A stretch of DNA of 64,000 nucleotides. Source: Kingdonia uniflora (Eukaryota > Streptophyta > Magnoliopsida > Ranunculales > Circaeasteraceae). The notes under the pieces were generated by a model that saw only the letters and a list, made by a program, of their open reading frames with translations, was not told where the DNA came from and made no database searches. The stretch spans positions 434,001-498,000 of the forward strand of contig JACGCM010002885.1 of assembly GCA_014058105.1 (NCBI GenBank), given 5' to 3'. Both the position numbers and the translations under genes were made by a program. Of the stretch, positions 20,398 to 32,600 are shown in pieces (position 1 is the stretch's first letter; every line of letters starts with the position of its first letter).

Positions 20398-23300
20398 GAT
20401 GGCTGATCTAGAGAAATAGAAGATTACAAAGTTCAATGGTTCAAATTTTGGAGTATAGGAGATATATATAGAACATTACCTCTATCAAAAGGATCTTGAT
20501 TTACCACTGGGTGGAGTTGAGAGATGAAGCCAACAGATTATGATACTGCTGAGTGGGCGTGATTGGATCGTAAGACACTTGGAACTGTTAGGTTAGCGTT
20601 ATCATCTCAAATCCTGCATATGATTTCCAAAGTTACGACAACAAAGAGTTTGATGGTGACTTTATCCTCTATGTACTTGGAACCGTCTGGGGCAAATAAG
20701 GTACATCTTTTATGGTGTTTATTTACTTTGAAGATGAAAGAGAACGGTAGTGTGCAAGCTCAAATTAGTGAGTTCAATACTATTCATGCTTAGCTTGAAT
20801 CTGTGAAAACTACTTTTACTGAGGAGTTGATAGCGTGGGCACTTCTAGGGGATATGCCTAAGAGCTGGGAAGGGTTTATTATAGCTGTGAGCAATTCATC
20901 AGGAAAGGAAAACATTAAATTTGAAACTATAATCTCTTTGTTTATGAGTGAAGAGAATAAGCATAAAACATCTGAACCCTCCTCGAGTTCAAACAGTAGT
21001 GCGTTGAACGTCAAGGAAATAAGGAGGTCTTACAGAAAAGGACCAAAATATGGAAGGGGTCATTCACAGTCAAGAGGAAAGTCTAAGCCACCCAGTGCGT
21101 GTTGGAATTGTAGAAAGAAGGGTCACTTCAAGCGAGATTGTAACTCTTCTTCTAAAAAAGTTGATGATGAGGGAAAAGAAATAATGAACCTTACTGAGGA
21201 GATTAGTTATAATGAAGTTCTACTACTTTCGTGTACCGATGTTAATAAATCCTGGATAGTTGATTCGGGTGCCTCATTCCATACTACTGCAAACGTAGGT
21301 TTCCTAACCAATATTGTTAAAGGCTACTTTTGTATGATCTTTCTTGCAGATAAGAACGTACGCAATATTACTAGAAAGGGAAACACTAGGTTGATGTTGC
21401 CTTCGGAGGCGATGTTGGTTTTACAGAATGTGTGACTTGTACCCAAATTAGGGCGTAACCTTATATCAGTTAGCAAATTGGCGGATAATGGTAGATATGT
21501 AAACACCTTTGGTATAACCTTCTGGAAGGTTATAAAGAGAGCTATGGTAGTAGCTCGAGGCTTAAGATAAAGAACATTGTATATAACGCAAAGCACAATC
21601 TTTACTATTTGTGCGGCCAATCCGAGGATTGATACAAGTACTTGGCACAAACGGCTCGGTCATATGAGTGAATATGGGATGAATATGATGGTAATAAAGG
21701 GAAAACTATAGTTTCTTGATGCGGTTGATCATAAGTTTTGTGAAGAGTGTGTTCTTGCGAAGCAGAAGAATGTTAGTTTCAAAATAATTGAAAGATCAAG
21801 GAAACCTGGAAAACTGGATCTTGTACACATAGATGTTTGCGGGCCAACCAAGGTGTCTTATCTTGGTGGTTCCCATTACTACGTTACTTTCATTTGTGAT
21901 GTTACTCGTAAACTGTAGGTCTATTTCGATCGTGAAGAATAAATTAGATGTGTTCGATAAATTTAAGAAGTTGAGGGCTCTAGTTGAAAATGAAACCGGT
22001 TTGAAACTGAAGTATCTCAGTTCGGATAATGGGGACCAATACAATAGTGACGAGTTTGAAGACTTTTGCACATCAAATGGGATTAGGAGATAAAAGATTA
22101 TTCTCAAAATACCGCAACAAAATGGTGTTACAGAACGCATGAACTGAACCATAAACGAAAGAGAAAGGAGTATGAGATTCAACGATGGATTGCCAAAATG
22201 TTTTTGGGCGGATGAGGTTAGTACGGCAACGTACTTGATTAACATATGGCCTTTAACAGCTTTAGACTTTAGACTTCCTGACGAAGCATGAACCAGTAAA
22301 GAGGTAAACCTTTCTCACTTGCGTATTTTTGGCTGTACCTCATATGTTCTTGATAATTCAGATACAAAAACAAAGTTAGATGTAAAGTCGATGAAGTGCA
22401 TATTCATTGGATATGGTGGTGATGAGTTTAGGTACCAATTTTGGGATGCGAAGAATTGGAAATTCATCCGGAGCCGTAATGTTACATTCAATGAGGAAGT
22501 TTTGTATAAAGACTTCAAAGTACCTGTAGAAAGGAATCGAAGTAAAATAGCGGAATGTGTCGACATTAAATTTGGACCCCTCTTGAGAGGTTGATGAAGA
22601 AGTCGTGGTTGAGTCTGATGCACCAGATCAAGACGAGGAACCTAATAATCTAGACATTCTAATAGTACTTCGAAAGGAGCCGAGAATTGCAAGAGTTCCG
22701 GCTAGGTACGCTAACTCTCTAAATCACTTGTTACTTACGGATGGTGGTGAACCAAAAAGTTACAAGGAGGCTTTAGATGTGGAAGCCAAGAGAAAGTTGG
22801 AACTTTCTATGGATGATGAGATGTAGTCATTATCAGTAAATCAAACTTAGGATTTAGTTTAGTTACTAAAAGGGACGAGAGCATTGCACAACAAGTGGGT
22901 ATACAGACTAAAACAGGAATCTGACGGTTCAAGGAGATTCAAGGCTAAACTTGTGGTAAAGGGCTTTCAGCATAAAGAATGTATTAATTTTGGTGAGATC
23001 TTTGCTCCTGTTGTGAAGATGTCTACTATTCAGGTTGTGATGAATATAGTTGCAGTTGAAGATTTGCATTTTGAGCAGCTTGATGTCAAGACAACATTTC
23101 TTCACAGCAACCTTGATGAAGAAATATATATGAAGCAGCCAGAAGGGTATTCAATTAATGGGAAAGATGATCTTGTGTGTAGGCTCACAAAGAGCTTATA
23201 TGGTTTGAAACAATCGCCGAAACAGTGGTATTTAAAGTTTGAACAATTCTTGTCTAGAAATGGTTTTTCGAAGAGCAATGCGGATCACTATTATTTTATC

Positions 23301-24239
23301 AAAAATATGGGAAACTCATATATTATTCTACTTATGTATGTAGATGATATGTTAGTAGTAAGTGTCGACATGGGAGAGATTGTTAAGTTGAAAGAACAAT
23401 TATCCCGGGAGTTTTCTATGAAGGACTTGGGTGCGGTAAAACAAGTTCTTGGTATGCGTGTTCAAGAGACAAAAAGTGGTAGGAATTGAAGTTATCTCAA
23501 GCTGAGTACATCGGCAAAGTACTTAAGCGGTTTAAAATGGATGGTTCTAAAGTTGTTAGTACACCATTGGGAGTTCACTTTAAATTGTCAAAAGATTGTT
23601 GTCCGAGGACGCAGAAGGATCGTGGTGAATGTGAAAGGTTCCTTATCAATCTGCGGTTGGTAGCCTTATGTACACTATGATTTATATGAGACCGGATATT
23701 GCCCAAGCAGTAGGAGTTGTTAACAGGTAAATAAGTAATCTAGGCAAGGAGCATTAGAGAGCTGTAAAATAGATAATGAGGTATCTAAAGGGGATTCAAG
23801 ATATGGTATTATGTTATGGAGGTTTTCAAATATGCTTATAAGGTTTTGTTGATTTTGATATAGCGGGTGACATTAATAGGCGGAAGAACACTAGTGGTTT
23901 CGTGTTTACATAGGGAAGCGGTGCGGTTACATGGGTTTCTAGGCTATAGAAGATTGTAGCTTTGTCTTCGACGGAGGCAGAATATATTGCAATACAGAAG
24001 TGTGCAAGGATATAGTTTGGCTTAAAGGGTTGATAAAAGAGCTTGGTAGAGAACCACTTTCTCCTAAGTTGTATAATGATAATCAAAGCGCTATACACTT
24101 AGCGAAGAATTTAGCTTTTTACTCTAGGACCAAGCATATTGATATACAATATCATTATATTTGCTCGCTCCTCGAGGATGGTGCGTTGAAGCTTGTGAAG
24201 ATTCATATTGATGTGATCATCCGGCTAATATATTTATGA
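20398..24239 (+). pseudogene. Copia gag-pol remnant
   Basis: Gag-like sequence runs from about 20398 and holds a CCHC zinc knuckle (CWNCRKKGHFKRDC, about 21100). The protease motif WIVDSGASFHTT is near 21253. The GAG-pre-integrase motif WHKRLGHMS is at about 21640, and the integrase core (LDLVHIDVCGP, LSSDNGDQYNSDEF) at 21810-22090. Reverse transcriptase has FAPVVKMSTI, LDVKTTFLH and the catalytic YVDDM (22884-23490). RNase H has SSTEAEYIA and KHIDIQYHY (23940-24170). More than ten stops, many where relatives have Q, W or R, interrupt it, so it encodes no functional polyprotein. Confidence 0.92.
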
Positions 24240-24752
24240 AGGTAGTGACTTTTCAGAAGTTGATGACATGTACAACTTCTAAGAGTTTTCAAGATTGAAG
24301 ATCCGGCTAGTGCGAGCAATTCATTTGAAGATCTGAAGATGGGTTACTGGATTTAATTTCAAGTGAGGATTGTTGAGTGTGAATTCGAATTGTCGAAGAA
24401 CTGGAATTGTTGAAGTCGTTCGAACAAAAATGGGTGTCGTTCAAATGACTCATTCGATTTCGTTCGAACGAGATAATAGTTTTCATGTTGGAAACTTGGA
24501 GACCGAAGAAGCTGTTCGAACAAGCTTGGATGTCATTTGAATGAGTTATTGTTTTCTAGGGCTAGAAACCTTTTATCGTCAAACTCGTTCTAATGAGCTT
24601 AGAGTCGTTCGAGTGAGATGTGCGTAGGTTTGTTTTAGAAGCTATTTTGGGACGTTGAATTTGCCTCGAAATCTCTTCTACTTGTAATTAGTCTTTTAGT
24701 ATATAAAGAGGACTTATGTTATTTGTTAGCCTATATTTTCTTTGTGAGTTTA

Positions 24753-25137
24753 TGATGTGGCGCATCCCTCATAGGATCGTTTACCCACCATACCACATAT
24801 GTTTATTTATACTTTTAATACTTTGTATTTTAGTCTTTAGCTTAAGCCCTGTCAGCGAGGCCCAACCTAGGTTATTAGCAGTTTCCTAGTTTAAGCAGAA
24901 TTTCATTTCAATTAAAATTATGGTTCCTAATTCTAATCCCCCCCCCTTGTGTTCTATAAAAGGGAAGGTGTAGGTTATTTTGTTTCTTAGTTATTTTTAC
25001 AGTTAATTCAGTTAAGTTAGTTTTGTTAAGAACAAGAGTTTTATTTAATAAAATTAGGGTTCCTCAAGAACCTAATTCCTCTTGTTAAAACTGGTGTTCT
25101 TCTTGATTATTGGCTTCCGCATAATCAGTTTACATCA
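24753..25137 (+). repeat. 5' LTR of the nested non-autonomous element
   Basis: It contains a poly-C run and TTCTATAAAAGGG, a TATA box at about 24954-24962, and ends ACATCA. Confidence 0.88.
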
Positions 25138-26468
25138 AAGTGTTACCAGAGCTGCGAGAGATCTAAGTGTAGTCAGTTTCAAGAGCAAAGATGCCTCATG
25201 AAAGAACCGCGACCAAGAAACCTACTTTAACTCAAGATGTATTAAGGATAGAGGATAAACTTGATAAGTTTGTCGAGGCTTTGGGTAGAGGAGCCTTTTT
25301 CCTGCCCCTCTAACCACCTCTATTGGGAATAATCGAAGATCTCTCTTTAGAGGGAAGTGTCGCCGTGAGGAGCGACAATCTCAATAACCCATTTGTAAGT
25401 ATTGGAGTTGAAATTGAGGCTTCTAACACTTTGGGAATCAAAATCCAAACCATCGCCAAAGGTCTGGCAACGACAACCGGCAACCAAACAAATGGCCTGC
25501 ACGAAGAGATGACCCAACAATAGTAGGATATGCTTTCCGTCAAGATTATAAACCCAAATGATAATTGGTTTCTACAATTTAAACCAATCGATGTGCTGAT
25601 CAGAAGGTTTGAAGAGAGTGAGGAGTAGGGCTACGACAATTCGTTCGCAGCAACGGCGAACCCACTTCTTCGATTGAAGATAAGTTCGTTATTGAAGCCA
25701 AAACTTGTGATATTGAGGAAATTAGGGTGCAACCCAAAGCCAATGGACCGACCACGACAACTACCGACCAACCACGGGGTTTCTGCCTAGAGACGACCCT
25801 GGAATACAACCAACAAGGAGTGCCGACGCCGACATCACTCCCGGTAGTGGTCGGTACCACAACTTATCATTAAGGAGAGACAACTCCTTAAGTACATGTT
25901 GTGCACATGCTTCATGAACAACAACCAGCTCCAGTAGTGAGTACGGTTAAAAGGCTGAGCCGAGTCGAACAAAACAATGCATCTTCGGCGGTAGCTCCCA
26001 ATAAGCATGTTACTCAATAGTGGATTCAGGAGACACATATGAATCACAAGATGCAGATCGGCCTCGTCCAACAGTTCCGTTCACGAGTGTTATATAGTCC
26101 GAGGTATCCCAATATTTAATCCGTACGGGGAAGATAATGGCCTTAGGCGAAGAATTATTTTTGTAATTTTGGGAAAGCTTCATAGCCGGGTTCGAGGAGC
26201 GGACCACGGTATTTTTTTAGCCTTTAATTTTAGACATCAATGGACGTAGGGATGTTGGTGACGACATCGTACCCCCGCTCAATCTCTGGGTACGGAAAAT
26301 TCTGTAGAAGACTTCAAGATTTCCAGAAGAGTTCCACCATACAGATTTCATGCGTGTTCTGCGGGATGAAGACGAAGAGACTGAGATGATAACTACATTC
26401 GTGCGTGAGTCCTCTGGAATACCGCCCCCCCTTGATTTCGTGGACGAAATCTTCTCAGACAGAGGGTT

Positions 26469-26846
26469 TGATGTGGTGCATCCCTTATAAGATCGTTTAC
26501 CCACAGTACCACCTATGTTTATTTAATGTTTTGTATTTTAGTCTTTAGCTTAAGCCCTGTTGGAGATGCCCAACCTAGGTTATTAGTAGTTTCCCAGTTT
26601 CAGTAAAATTCTATTTTAATTAGAATTCGGGTTCTTAATTTTAACCCCCCCCCCTTTGTGTTCTATAAAAGGGGAGGTCTAGGTTATTTTGTTTCTTAGT
26701 TATTTTTATAGTTAATTTAGTTAAGTTAGTTTTGTTCATAACAAGAGTTCTAGTTAATAAAATTAAGGTTCCTCAAGAACCTAATTCTTCTTATTAAAAC
26801 TGATGTTCTTCTTGATTATTGGCTTCCGCATAATCAGTTTATATCA
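26469..26846 (+). repeat. 3' LTR of the nested non-autonomous element
   Basis: Same order of landmarks as the 5' copy: TGATGTGGTGCATCC, poly-C, TATAAAAGGGG, end ATATCA. The purine-rich CAGACAGAGGG precedes it. Confidence 0.88.
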
Positions 26847-27104
26847 ATTTAATTCTAGAGAGCTAGGATTTGAGAAATTTCATTACAAAACTTGAGAAGC
26901 TTGGAGAGATCGTACAATCTTTTTGATCATAGTGGATTGTTCGCGGGGAGTAGTTTTTATCTGTAAGGGTTTTCCACTTCCCTCCTCTGGGAAAAGTCTT
27001 GTCTTATTTATTGTTCTTTGGTTGATTGTTCACTTATTAGGCATATTCCGCGTATCGTTCTTGGCATAAAAAAGAGAGTAGCTACCTCGATTTTCAACAT
27101 CAAT

Positions 27105-27127
27105 GACTTCCCGCATCAAGTCTGTTG
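27105..27127 (-). pseudogene. 5' half of the split terminal exon of an unidentified host gene
   Basis: The minus strand reads in the same frame as 3186-3097 once the insertions are ignored. A splice acceptor TTTTCACTAG immediately precedes it at about 27137-27128. The product is not recognised. Confidence 0.4.
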
Positions 27128-27139
27128 CTAGTGAAAATT

Positions 27140-27400
27140 TGTAATTGCCAGGAAGTAAGGTAAACTAATTACATTATTTATTCAAATTACTAAAAAATAT
27201 ATATAAGATAGCAGAAAAAATAAGCTCATAGCTTATCAGTTATAATGGTCATACACACAGATACTGGAGCGTACATTTTTGTTTAATTGCCAAGTCATAC
27301 AAAAATCCCACGATAGAAGATGATGGAATAAGACAAAGTCATACAAAAATCCCACGATAGAAGATGAAGGAACAAGGCAAAGTGAAACACAAGAAGAGCA
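27140..27400. other. Host-derived intronic or intergenic sequence with a direct repeat
   Basis: AT-rich. It holds two copies of a 44-bp unit (27292-27335 and 27336-27379, core CATACAAAAATCCCACGATA). No gene seen. Confidence 0.5.
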
Positions 27401-27404
27401 AGTG

Positions 27405-28250
27405 AACAAATACAAGAATATAGCTCAGAGTTCTGACAGATTTATTTTGCATTTCATACCAACGGATAGAATGAAAAGAAGAGCAAGTGTGGCATCTAGA
27501 AGACAATAGCTTCCTTGCTTTAAAATATCATTCCTTGTCAAGAGCAAGTTTGTAACACTGTGCCCTTCACTAATGGGAGAGCAGGGTTATGCTACAACGT
27601 TATCGCTGAATACCAGACCCCTATTGTATCTTGTATAAGGTAAGGTACAGCTGGTTAATTATTCAGCAGGAAGGCCCTGCCACTATTAATGGCGGCACCT
27701 GCATTCCAATAAGGACAGCACCCTGCTACAACCTTACTCTTGTTGAAATCTTTGAAAGTCTAGAAACCAAACATCAAAAGGAAGTTCTCTAGGCCAAGAG
27801 GGGAAAAATTAGGATGGGTCCATTTGAGGCAGCGGTCGTTACAGTTAAAAATTGCAAAATCCACTTGGTGGCGAAGCCTGAATTGATTGAATTTCAATAA
27901 GGGAAACACCCTACTACAAACTTACTCTTGTTGAAATCTTTACAAGTCTAGACACCAAGCATGAAAAGGGTATTCTCTAGGCCATACGACGCATCAGTTA
28001 AAACTGTAAAACTACTTACATTAAACAATAAATAGGGATCTTTTGCAAAACAACCAAACTAAGAAAAGATGAAAACAGCTCCAGCAGATAAAAAAATGAA
28101 TGTAAAATCATTGATCCTTGAACTTTTTGAGCAAACATTTTTGTTTAAGCCAAAAAAGAGCCTGAAGATTGAGCATCACTAATTCCTTATGATCCTGAGT
28201 GATCCCCTATGTGGCCTATTTCCATGCAATGACCAATGAGAGATTCGAGA
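27405..28250 (+). pseudogene. Degenerate OB-fold/RPA-like dispersed repeat, copy A
   Basis: This block aligns with 51495-53110 over most of its length. Fragments such as IAEYQTPIVS and a serine/proline-rich strand pattern resemble the single-stranded-DNA-binding OB fold of RPA70-like proteins, which is clearer in copy B. Copy A has an internal direct duplication of about 188 bp (27707 and 27895, each starting CAATAAGG), many stops, and lacks the MITE found in copy B. It could be a gene fragment carried by an unrecognised element. I saw no Helitron ends. Confidence 0.5.
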
Positions 28251-28409
28251 AGTATGATCCAACAAAGTCATTGGTTATAAGTTTGTAATACCTTTTTAAT
28301 GTGAGGGCATATGCTCCTTTTCTCCACTCACGAATACATACCTATTAGAGGACTCGTCCTCTTCTTCCCCAATTTTTATTCTTAATATTTATTTCTTTTC
28401 TTTCAGTTA

Positions 28410-28863
28410 GCTCAGTTTGGTTCACGGCAAACATGATGCAAATACAAACAATTTATATTTCTAACTGCTTCCATGTGTTTGGTTTGATTTGCAATTACAA
28501 TGTGGTGCCTTTAAAATATTTATATGTATTTTGTTCACTTTTGCAAAGCAAACAACTTGCATTCCTATCCAAAAGGTTCTCTTTTTGCTTGCAGTGAAAA
28601 ATCTCGGCAGCATAGTTTGCATTTGGGAGACAAAATAGGAGAAAAATAAGGACCTTTTAAGAGATAAAAAAAAGTTGCAGTTATCATTTGCATTTGCAAG
28701 TTATGCACCTAACCAAACACAAAACATCATTTTGCAATCACTTTATTATGCAATGCATTACAAATCTTCTCTTACTAAACAAATACATTGGCTTGTATTA
28801 CAACTCATTGTAAATGTATTGCAGTTGCCTTTGCATCTTACTTGCAGCGAACCAAACTGAGCC
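28410..28863. mobile_element. Tourist-like (PIF/Harbinger) MITE, 454 bp
   Basis: The left end GCTCAGTTTGGTTCACGGCA and the inverted right end GGCTCAGTTTGGTTCGCTGC are terminal inverted repeats; the left copy has lost one G. Both sides are flanked by TTA (28407-28409 and 28864-28866), the PIF/Harbinger duplication. It encodes no protein. Confidence 0.85.
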
Positions 28864-28866
28864 TTA

Positions 28867-29132
28867 GTATTTGATTTGCTTTATTGAATTCCTATCTTAT
28901 TTGTGTTGTAAAAGGAGTTAAAACTTAGTTTCTTTCTAAAATAAAGCAATGCTTCCACATAGTCGACACAATTAAGAAGAAAAAAATTCATTCTGAATTA
29001 GACACTTAAAGATTTAAGATTTCAACCTAACTTTTAAACTAAAGCTTTATGCATAAATATTTGAAGCTTTCGCCCCCTACCTTTTTCAGGCCACTATTAC
29101 CCATAGTTGTTTCTAGTTTTCATAGTAAAAGA
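28867..29132. other. Short AT-rich spacer, no gene seen
   Basis: It lies between the MITE and the left target duplication of the LINE. No structure recognised. Confidence 0.4.
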
Positions 29133-29609
29133 AGATATCTCAGTTTTTTTTTTCTTTTGCAAAATGTTTAGTAGATATAATCAAAAAAAAATTTAAAGGA
29201 TGAGGGAAAGCCATCCATTCCTTACCCTAGTACATGCACTAGGGTAAATGTATGGGGCTCTCTACAAAGATAAATAAATACAGAGGTAAAAAAGCCATAA
29301 ACTCATATGCCTCAGGGCTAATCGTTCAAACCAATCCAGAGTCGTTCAAACGCCAGAAATGTATTTCGTTCGAACGACCTCCAATGTCGTTCGAACAAAA
29401 ATATCAAAATCCATCGAAATGTTGTCTTTCTCGACAATTTAAGATACCCTATTTTGAGGTTAGAGTGTAAGTCATTCAAACCACTTCCAAATCCGTTTGA
29501 ACGACCTGTTGAAACTTGTCTTCATAATGTCGTCTGAATTGACAAGTTTGAAATTTTTTCCATTTCGTTCGAATAACTTTTTATCTCGTTCGAACGACTT
29601 TCCTCACTT

Positions 29610-32600
29610 TATAGTACTTCATACCATGGTCTTCGATTATCTCTAGGTATTCTGGTTTGCCATCTGTCCATTTTTCTAGCGGTTGGTTTGGGTCTGAGCC
29701 TCTCCGTGCGAGGTGATCTGTAAAGAAGTTGCATTCTCTTCATACATGACTGAACCAGATATTCTGAAGGAGAGGAGTAATCAGAGTCCACACTGTTCTG
29801 AGAGACCATGGTATACTATCTTTGAGGAAAACTTTAATAGCTGCAGCAGAATCGGAGACAACCTAAACTCGTCTCCAGCCCTGTGCTACAGAACGTTGAA
29901 TGCCCGATATAATTGCAGTGATCTCTGTTATATAGTTTGTAGCTTGACCAATTGATTTGCTGGAAGTGCCCAAGACCTCCCCGGTATTATTTCTGTACAT
30001 TATACCAATCCACGCCGGTCCTGGATTACCCATAGCCGATCGATCACAGTAGATTTTTACCTCATTCGCTTTAGGGATTAACCATCTGTAGCTCTCGATG
30101 TTGCTATGTTTTTGTGGATTGCATTGGAAATTTAGCACCTTTATGATCTTCAGGTCATGAACCGTGTTGTTCATCGTATGTTAAGAGAGGTGGACAGCAT
30201 TTGCCATATTCGTTAAGATGTTCAGCGTGATTTTTTGGATTGTAATCCTGAGTCCATCTGAGTGCCACCTATTTCTTGCGTACCAAATGTTGCTGCAGAT
30301 TGAGAAGACCATGGCAACCCATAAGTCATTAATATATGGGCTAGACGATTTTCCCCTTTCCAGAATGGTTCTCCAAGTATCTGTATGTGTAATTGAATAA
30401 TAGGAGAAGCAGTTTATAGCCCTTTGCTAGAGAGAGGCCGCAGGGGGGCAATGTAAAAGTATATATGTTTCCATTTCTGAGTTGTTGTGGCATTGGTGAC
30501 AGTCCGAGACCAAGGCTATGCCTTTCTTCCTGATGATGCCATTTATAGGCAGGAGATGGTTCAGCAGACGCCATGCAAAACCTCCCAGCCTTGGGTAGAT
30601 TGCTTTACTCTACACATATCTCCACCACCATATCGTGTTCTCTTTTTTGCGGAGAGTGTCAAAAACATTCTTGGTTGTGAACGTACCGTGTAGGTCTGGC
30701 TTCCAGATCATTTCTTCCTGCACATTTGGGTTACACCAGATTTATTGTAAGTCTATTCCTAAGGCAAGAAGGAGAAGGCGGATATCAATAGGGAAGTTCT
30801 AGCCTTGTGGGTTGATGAAGTTGCTGAGTTTTGACGTACAAGTTTTTTACAAGTGCCTAGGCAAGTTGATGTATTCCATGATAGGAATGTCAATCACTCA
30901 AGTGTCTTCAAAAATCAATTTGCGTACCATTTCCGATAAGCCAGCCAATGTAAGGTTTTGAAAGTGCAACTCCTGTTTGAATGCCTTTCCATATAGTAAA
31001 GGGTTTGTGGCAACGAATTGGGTCTTCGCTCTTGCTTCTGAATTTGGATTTTCATAAATTTTTCCCATTCTTCTGTACCTTGTTTGAAAACCCAGTGTAG
31101 TTTGCAGAGCATTGCGTTATTTACTTCCCTCAGACTTCGAACTCCAAGTCCCCCTTCCTTTACCTGTTTGCTGACTTTCTCCCACTTCAGTGTCACTCCT
31201 TTTCGCTTTGTCGGGTCTCCCGTCCAGATATAGTTTCTAATGATGTTGTCCCCCTCTTTGATAAACGACCGAGGCCACTTGTAAATTACCATATTATGAA
31301 TGGAGATACTGTTAAGGGTAGACTTTACTAGAGTAACTCTTCCCTGAAAAGAAATTATGCTTCCAGTCCAGCTGTTAGCCCTCTTTCAGATCTTTTCAAT
31401 AAACGATATAATAGCTTGCTTTGTAACCCTCCCTTGTATAAGTGGGATGGCAAAATATGTTTCAGGGAATATTCCCTCTTTGAAGCCAAATATATCTGAG
31501 ACAATTCTTCTTCGGGTAAGAGGAATACTGCTCATGAAAATCTTGCTTTTGGCCACACTGATCTCTTACCCAGACACCATCAGATAATCTATAAGGAAGA
31601 GCTTAAGCTGTCGCAGGCATTTGGTGTTCCCGTTTATAAACAGAAAAATATCATCTGCAAATAGAAGGTGAGTGGGGTCGTGTGTCAGCTTTGTTGATGC
31701 CATAGTTTGTATTCTGCCTTGTTCCCTTGCTATGTGAAGATTGATGCTAAGAATGTCTTCTGCAATTGTAAAGAGGATTAGGGAGACAGGGCCCCCCCTA
31801 CTTGAGGCCCTGAAACATTTGAAAGAACCCAGACGGACTTCCATTCATAAGGATAAATATTATACTGCTATTGATAATCGTCTGAATCCAGTTGTAGAAT
31901 TTATGGTCGAACCCAAAAGCTCTTTAGGTAGTGATGAGGATTGTCCAGCTTAGAGTATCATATGCTTGATGGATATCATTCTTGAGAGCCACATTGCCTT
32001 TTTTTATCTTGATTTTCATCTCATTAACCATTCCAGACACCATACAGATGTTGTTGTGTATGTTTCAATTTTTGATAAATGCACTCTGTTCCATTGTAAT
32101 ACTTCTATTTGGAGAGAGCCTCGTGGCTAGTATTTTTGTAATTACTTTAATAAGAAAGTTACTAAGACAAATCGATCTATAGTGCAGAATGGAGGATGGG
32201 TTACTGATTTTTGGAATCTAGACAATGATGTTGGAGTTAAAGGTCAGAGGGATCATACCATCGCGGAAAAAGGAGGATATCCCTGAGTATATGTCTGTAC
32301 TTATCGTATCCCAATATTTTTGGAAAAAAACCCTGAAATCCCGTCTGGACCGGGTACGCTGTTGTTATCCATGGAGAAAACTGCCTTTTGTATCTCATCA
32401 TTAGTTGGGACTGGGGTAAGATGTGCATTTTCCTCCTCTGACACTTGCTGGGGGAGATGTGTAAATAGTGATGGGCAATATTGAGTTTCTGTTGCCATGA
32501 ATTTATAGGTGTAGTATTGGACGATGTGTTCTTGGATGCTGGTTTGGCTAGTAATGTTTCGTCCCGTATCGCCCTTTATTTCCGTGATAAGAGCTTTGGC

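Larger units (their letters stand above)
24753..26846 (+). mobile_element. Non-autonomous LTR retrotransposon (2.1 kb) nested in the copia 3' LTR
   Basis: Near-identical LTRs of 385 bp (24753-25137) and 378 bp (26469-26846) both start TGATGTGG and end with ATCA after TCAGTTTA. Flanks GTTTA and ATTTA form a 5-bp duplication with one mismatch, and the copia 5' LTR shows the unfilled site. A primer-binding-like GTTACCAGAGCTGCG follows the first LTR. The 1.3-kb interior has a short gag-like start (MPHERTATKKPTL at 25192) and broken frames, but no protease, integrase or reverse transcriptase. It therefore depends on an autonomous partner, between TRIM and LARD in size. Confidence 0.88.
19711..27099 (+). 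mobile_element. Ty1/copia LTR retrotransposon, decayed, with nested insertion in its 3' LTR
   Basis: The LTRs at 19711-20353 and 24371-27099 (the latter holding a 2.1-kb insertion) align along their length. A primer-binding site TTGGTATCAAAG directly follows the 5' LTR, as expected for initiator-Met tRNA priming. The internal order gag, protease, integrase, reverse transcriptase, RNase H is the copia order. The outer flanks, after removing the CACTA, are TCAAC (before) and TCAAT (27100-27104), a 5-bp duplication with one mismatch. It therefore inserted before the CACTA. Confidence 0.92.
24371..27099 (+). repeat. Copia 3' LTR, interrupted by a non-autonomous LTR element
   Basis: The left part is 24371-24752 and the right part 26847-27099. 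Without the insertion it is about 630 bp and aligns with the 5' LTR. A purine-rich AAGTGAGGA stretch precedes it as the polypurine tract. Confidence 0.88.

Noticed and set aside
27405..28250. Helitron carrying an RPA-like gene
   Set aside because: No 5' TC end, CTRR end or 3' hairpin could be placed around either copy, and no Rep/helicase motif was seen.
28675..28860. Small protein in the MITE
   Set aside because: It lies wholly within a non-coding MITE with inverted ends.
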